Positions 62,260-64,000 of a DNA stretch of 64,000 nucleotides are shown here, one piece after another. Source of the DNA: Alnus glutinosa (lineage: Eukaryota > Streptophyta > Magnoliopsida > Fagales > Betulaceae); contig NC_084895.1 in assembly GCF_958979055.1 (NCBI RefSeq), positions 21,126,501-21,190,500 on the forward strand. Direction: 5' to 3'. Made by a program: the position numbers and the translations under genes. Position 1 is the first letter of the stretch; each line of letters opens with the position of its first letter. The notes beneath the pieces are model-generated. The model was not told where the DNA came from, searched no databases, and worked only from the letters and a program-made list of their open reading frames with translations.

Positions 62260-62830
62260 ATCCCATAGATCGCCTATGAGGACAAATATGTAGAGAAGAA
62301 AATTTGGCTAAAAGTGAGCTTTGTCGAGCTCATTGGCAATGCTATTAGATGGTTCTATTACTTTGGACCAGAAAGGTCAAGTCAATATAGAATTGATCAA
62401 ATTCTTCGAGAGTCTCGTTCGGCACGTTTGATAAAGTAGACGATACTTGCTTCTTATCAAAAACCTCAGGTGGAATAGTTGGCTTTAACTATGGCCCCCA
62501 AAAAGGAAAAAAGGTCATTGTAAATTTGATGAAAAAGAAAAAAGCTGTCATAAAAACTCAAATGTTTGGATTGTTTGTTCAACATAAATTGTAATTATGA
62601 GATACACATGATTAAAACCAAATTATTCTCAAAATGAAAGGCTGAGTCAAGAATGATATTTAGGATTACAAGTTGCTTGTTTTCGCTCTTTTTGACATAC
62701 ACTGCAAAGTATCCTTTTGGAACATCTATTATAATTTGGCATTGAATATGTGCTTAATTAGCAGGCATAATAGAAGGTCCACAAACAGCCCTTGTTATGT
62801 TTCTGTATTTACTTTAAATTGTGATACTTC
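62260..62830. repeat. Dispersed repeat, third copy
   Basis: 62275-62345 matches 57580-57670, and 62545-62790 matches 28085-28335. No gene is seen between here and 63160. Confidence 0.7.
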
Positions 62831-63162
62831 TTTTAACTATTTTGTTTGGATATTTTAGGGTTAAAAAATTAAGAACTATGGTTTAGGGCTTACTAGTGTA
62901 AGGGTTTTTTTTCGTACGATTAAGTACAACACGACAAATGTCCACAGAAGGAGAAAACTACCCCAGGATATGTGATTTTCGTCAGTTCATGAAGTAAAAC
63001 ACAGGATGTTGGGATTGTCATCACATAAAAATATAGGCATTTGTTGATACACTACAGGATATCAACCATAATTGGTTTAGTTCTTTACTATTTTCATAAT
63101 AAAGACATAAAAAAGTGATTAATGAAATCATGAAGAGAGATCAACACCATCAAGAACACAAA

Positions 63163-64000
63163 TTAGACAGTGTAGTGCTGGTTGACTGCATCAATGTCTA
63201 ATCCCCGAAGCTTGGCAAATGACTCAACCTTGCCTTTCAGAGTGTGAAGCTCCCTCAACCTGCAAAAAGAAAATAAAGGGAATTAAGAAAGAAGAGCAAA
63301 GAAATGAAAAAATGACTGTGGATGCTATTTATGCATTAAACATATACTTAAGCCTTACAAAACGCAAAATAAAACATGATTAGGAAATACTGTCAGTTTC
63401 AGAAGAAGACTAACCTTGCAATCTCTGCACGCCTTTTAGCTTCTTCTGCCATAAGACTGATGTCCCTGAAAGTGTGTTTCTCAGAAAACCATTTCGTTTC
63501 AGCAGATTGGAGGCCGTGTAGTGTTCTCTGCTCTGCTGCCCAAGCAGCCTCGCGAGCTTCTTTACCAAAGTTCTTTTTGTTGGTAAATGCAGTCTGGTAA
63601 ACACACATAAATAGGTGGTCATATTAGTATTAGTTCTATAGAACTCACAATAATGGAAAAGTCAGAATGTTAAAGACACCATTAATTGTATAGAGAGAGG
63701 AAATTCTACAGAAGTTTCTTGAGTAAGAAGTTTGCAAATGCTTTATGAAAAATTTCGTGATATTCTAGTAGTTTTAGAGTATTGTCAAGTCAAGTGGAAT
63801 ATTTAATTGAAATGGAAGATAAACTGTAGAGTCACGGTTCGAACTGAAGACCTTTGTTCTGATACCAAGTTAAATCACAACATATCTCAAAAGCTTAAGC
63901 TAATAGAAAAAAGTAAATTCAATTATTTAATCAATACTTTAACTGTTTTAGTTTCACTTACCTTTTGGTCTACCACTAGATCCCAGGCGCGTCCACTTAT
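63163..64000 (-). CDS. Plasma-membrane H+-ATPase (P3A-type), 3' end only
   Basis: This is the C-terminal end of a proton pump that energises the plasma membrane. Three exons are visible: from 64000 to 63962 ([12 protein letters not shown], the last membrane-segment exit), 63593-63415 ([20 protein letters not shown], then QRTLHGL and [11 protein letters not shown]) and 63259-63163 ([32 protein letters not shown]). The last two encode the regulatory R-domain. The final YTV with penultimate Thr is the site whose phosphorylation lets 14-3-3 proteins relieve autoinhibition. Splice sites are all GT/AG and frames join, so the gene looks intact here. The first ten transmembrane segments lie beyond the right edge. 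Confidence 0.93.
63815..63955 (-). repeat. Dispersed repeat in the H+-ATPase intron
   Basis: The reverse complement (AAAGTATTGATTAA ... AAGCTTAAGC ... GGTATCAGAACAAAGGTC) matches the interior of the hAT-type element at 12088-12546. It sits in the intron 63594-63961, close to the donor side. Confidence 0.7.

Overview
The window looks like nuclear DNA from a eudicot, probably a woody one. It is AT-rich, almost free of long ORFs, crowded with short-intron gene relics, poly(A) tails and microsatellites, and built around a cluster of CC-NB-ARC-LRR (RPP13-like 1 type) disease-resistance genes. No species can be named from sequence alone. Most of the DNA is duplicated gene blocks cut up by transposons, and several insertions can be proved because the window also holds an uninterrupted paralogous copy of the target site.

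Layout. (1) 1-3158 is the 3' part of a very long LTR (copy D). (2) 3159-8080 resembles the upstream flank of an NLR and holds no recognised gene. (3) 8080-24750 is a complete but dead NLR block on the minus strand: a CC-NB-ARC-LRR pseudogene (24686 to 12678) split by two long LTRs (B 20750-23957, C 14383-19105), followed by relics of a small unrecognised multi-exon gene, itself split by LTR A (8421-10963), and by a 459-bp hAT-type element. (4) 25.3-29.4 kb is repeats and hairpins. (5) 29.4-35.5 kb is a tandem array of GH28 polygalacturonase relics; the fullest copy (33740 to 31562) has in-frame stops. (6) 36-42 kb holds (TA)n-anchored repeats, a TACO1/YebC pseudogene, a MITE and a Copia-like solo LTR. 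(7) 42.3-49.2 kb is the sister NLR block, with two further copies of the small gene and an NLR (49208 to 45056) of about 1383 codons that is open except for one extra base in a seven-base homopolymer in the P-loop. (8) 49.3-62.8 kb is upstream repeats, LINE-like tails, a CACTA-like element and its duplicate, and three hAT-type elements or ends, one carrying three exons of a dihydroxyacetone kinase gene. (9) 63163-64000 is the 3' end of a plasma-membrane H+-ATPase gene running off the right edge; it is the only gene here that looks undamaged as far as it can be seen.

How the parts relate. Blocks 8.0-24.75 kb and 42.3-49.3 kb are one segmental duplication: removing the three LTRs and the hAT element from the first leaves roughly the length of the second, with the same gene order and strand. 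The 3.2-6.0 kb flank matches the NLR upstream flank at 50.1-53.0 kb, so a third NLR unit is predicted just left of the window. The four long LTRs belong to one family with TGTGA...TCACA ends and carry, at the same internal position, a G-run/C-run hairpin unit that is single in two copies and expanded into different tandem arrays in the other two.
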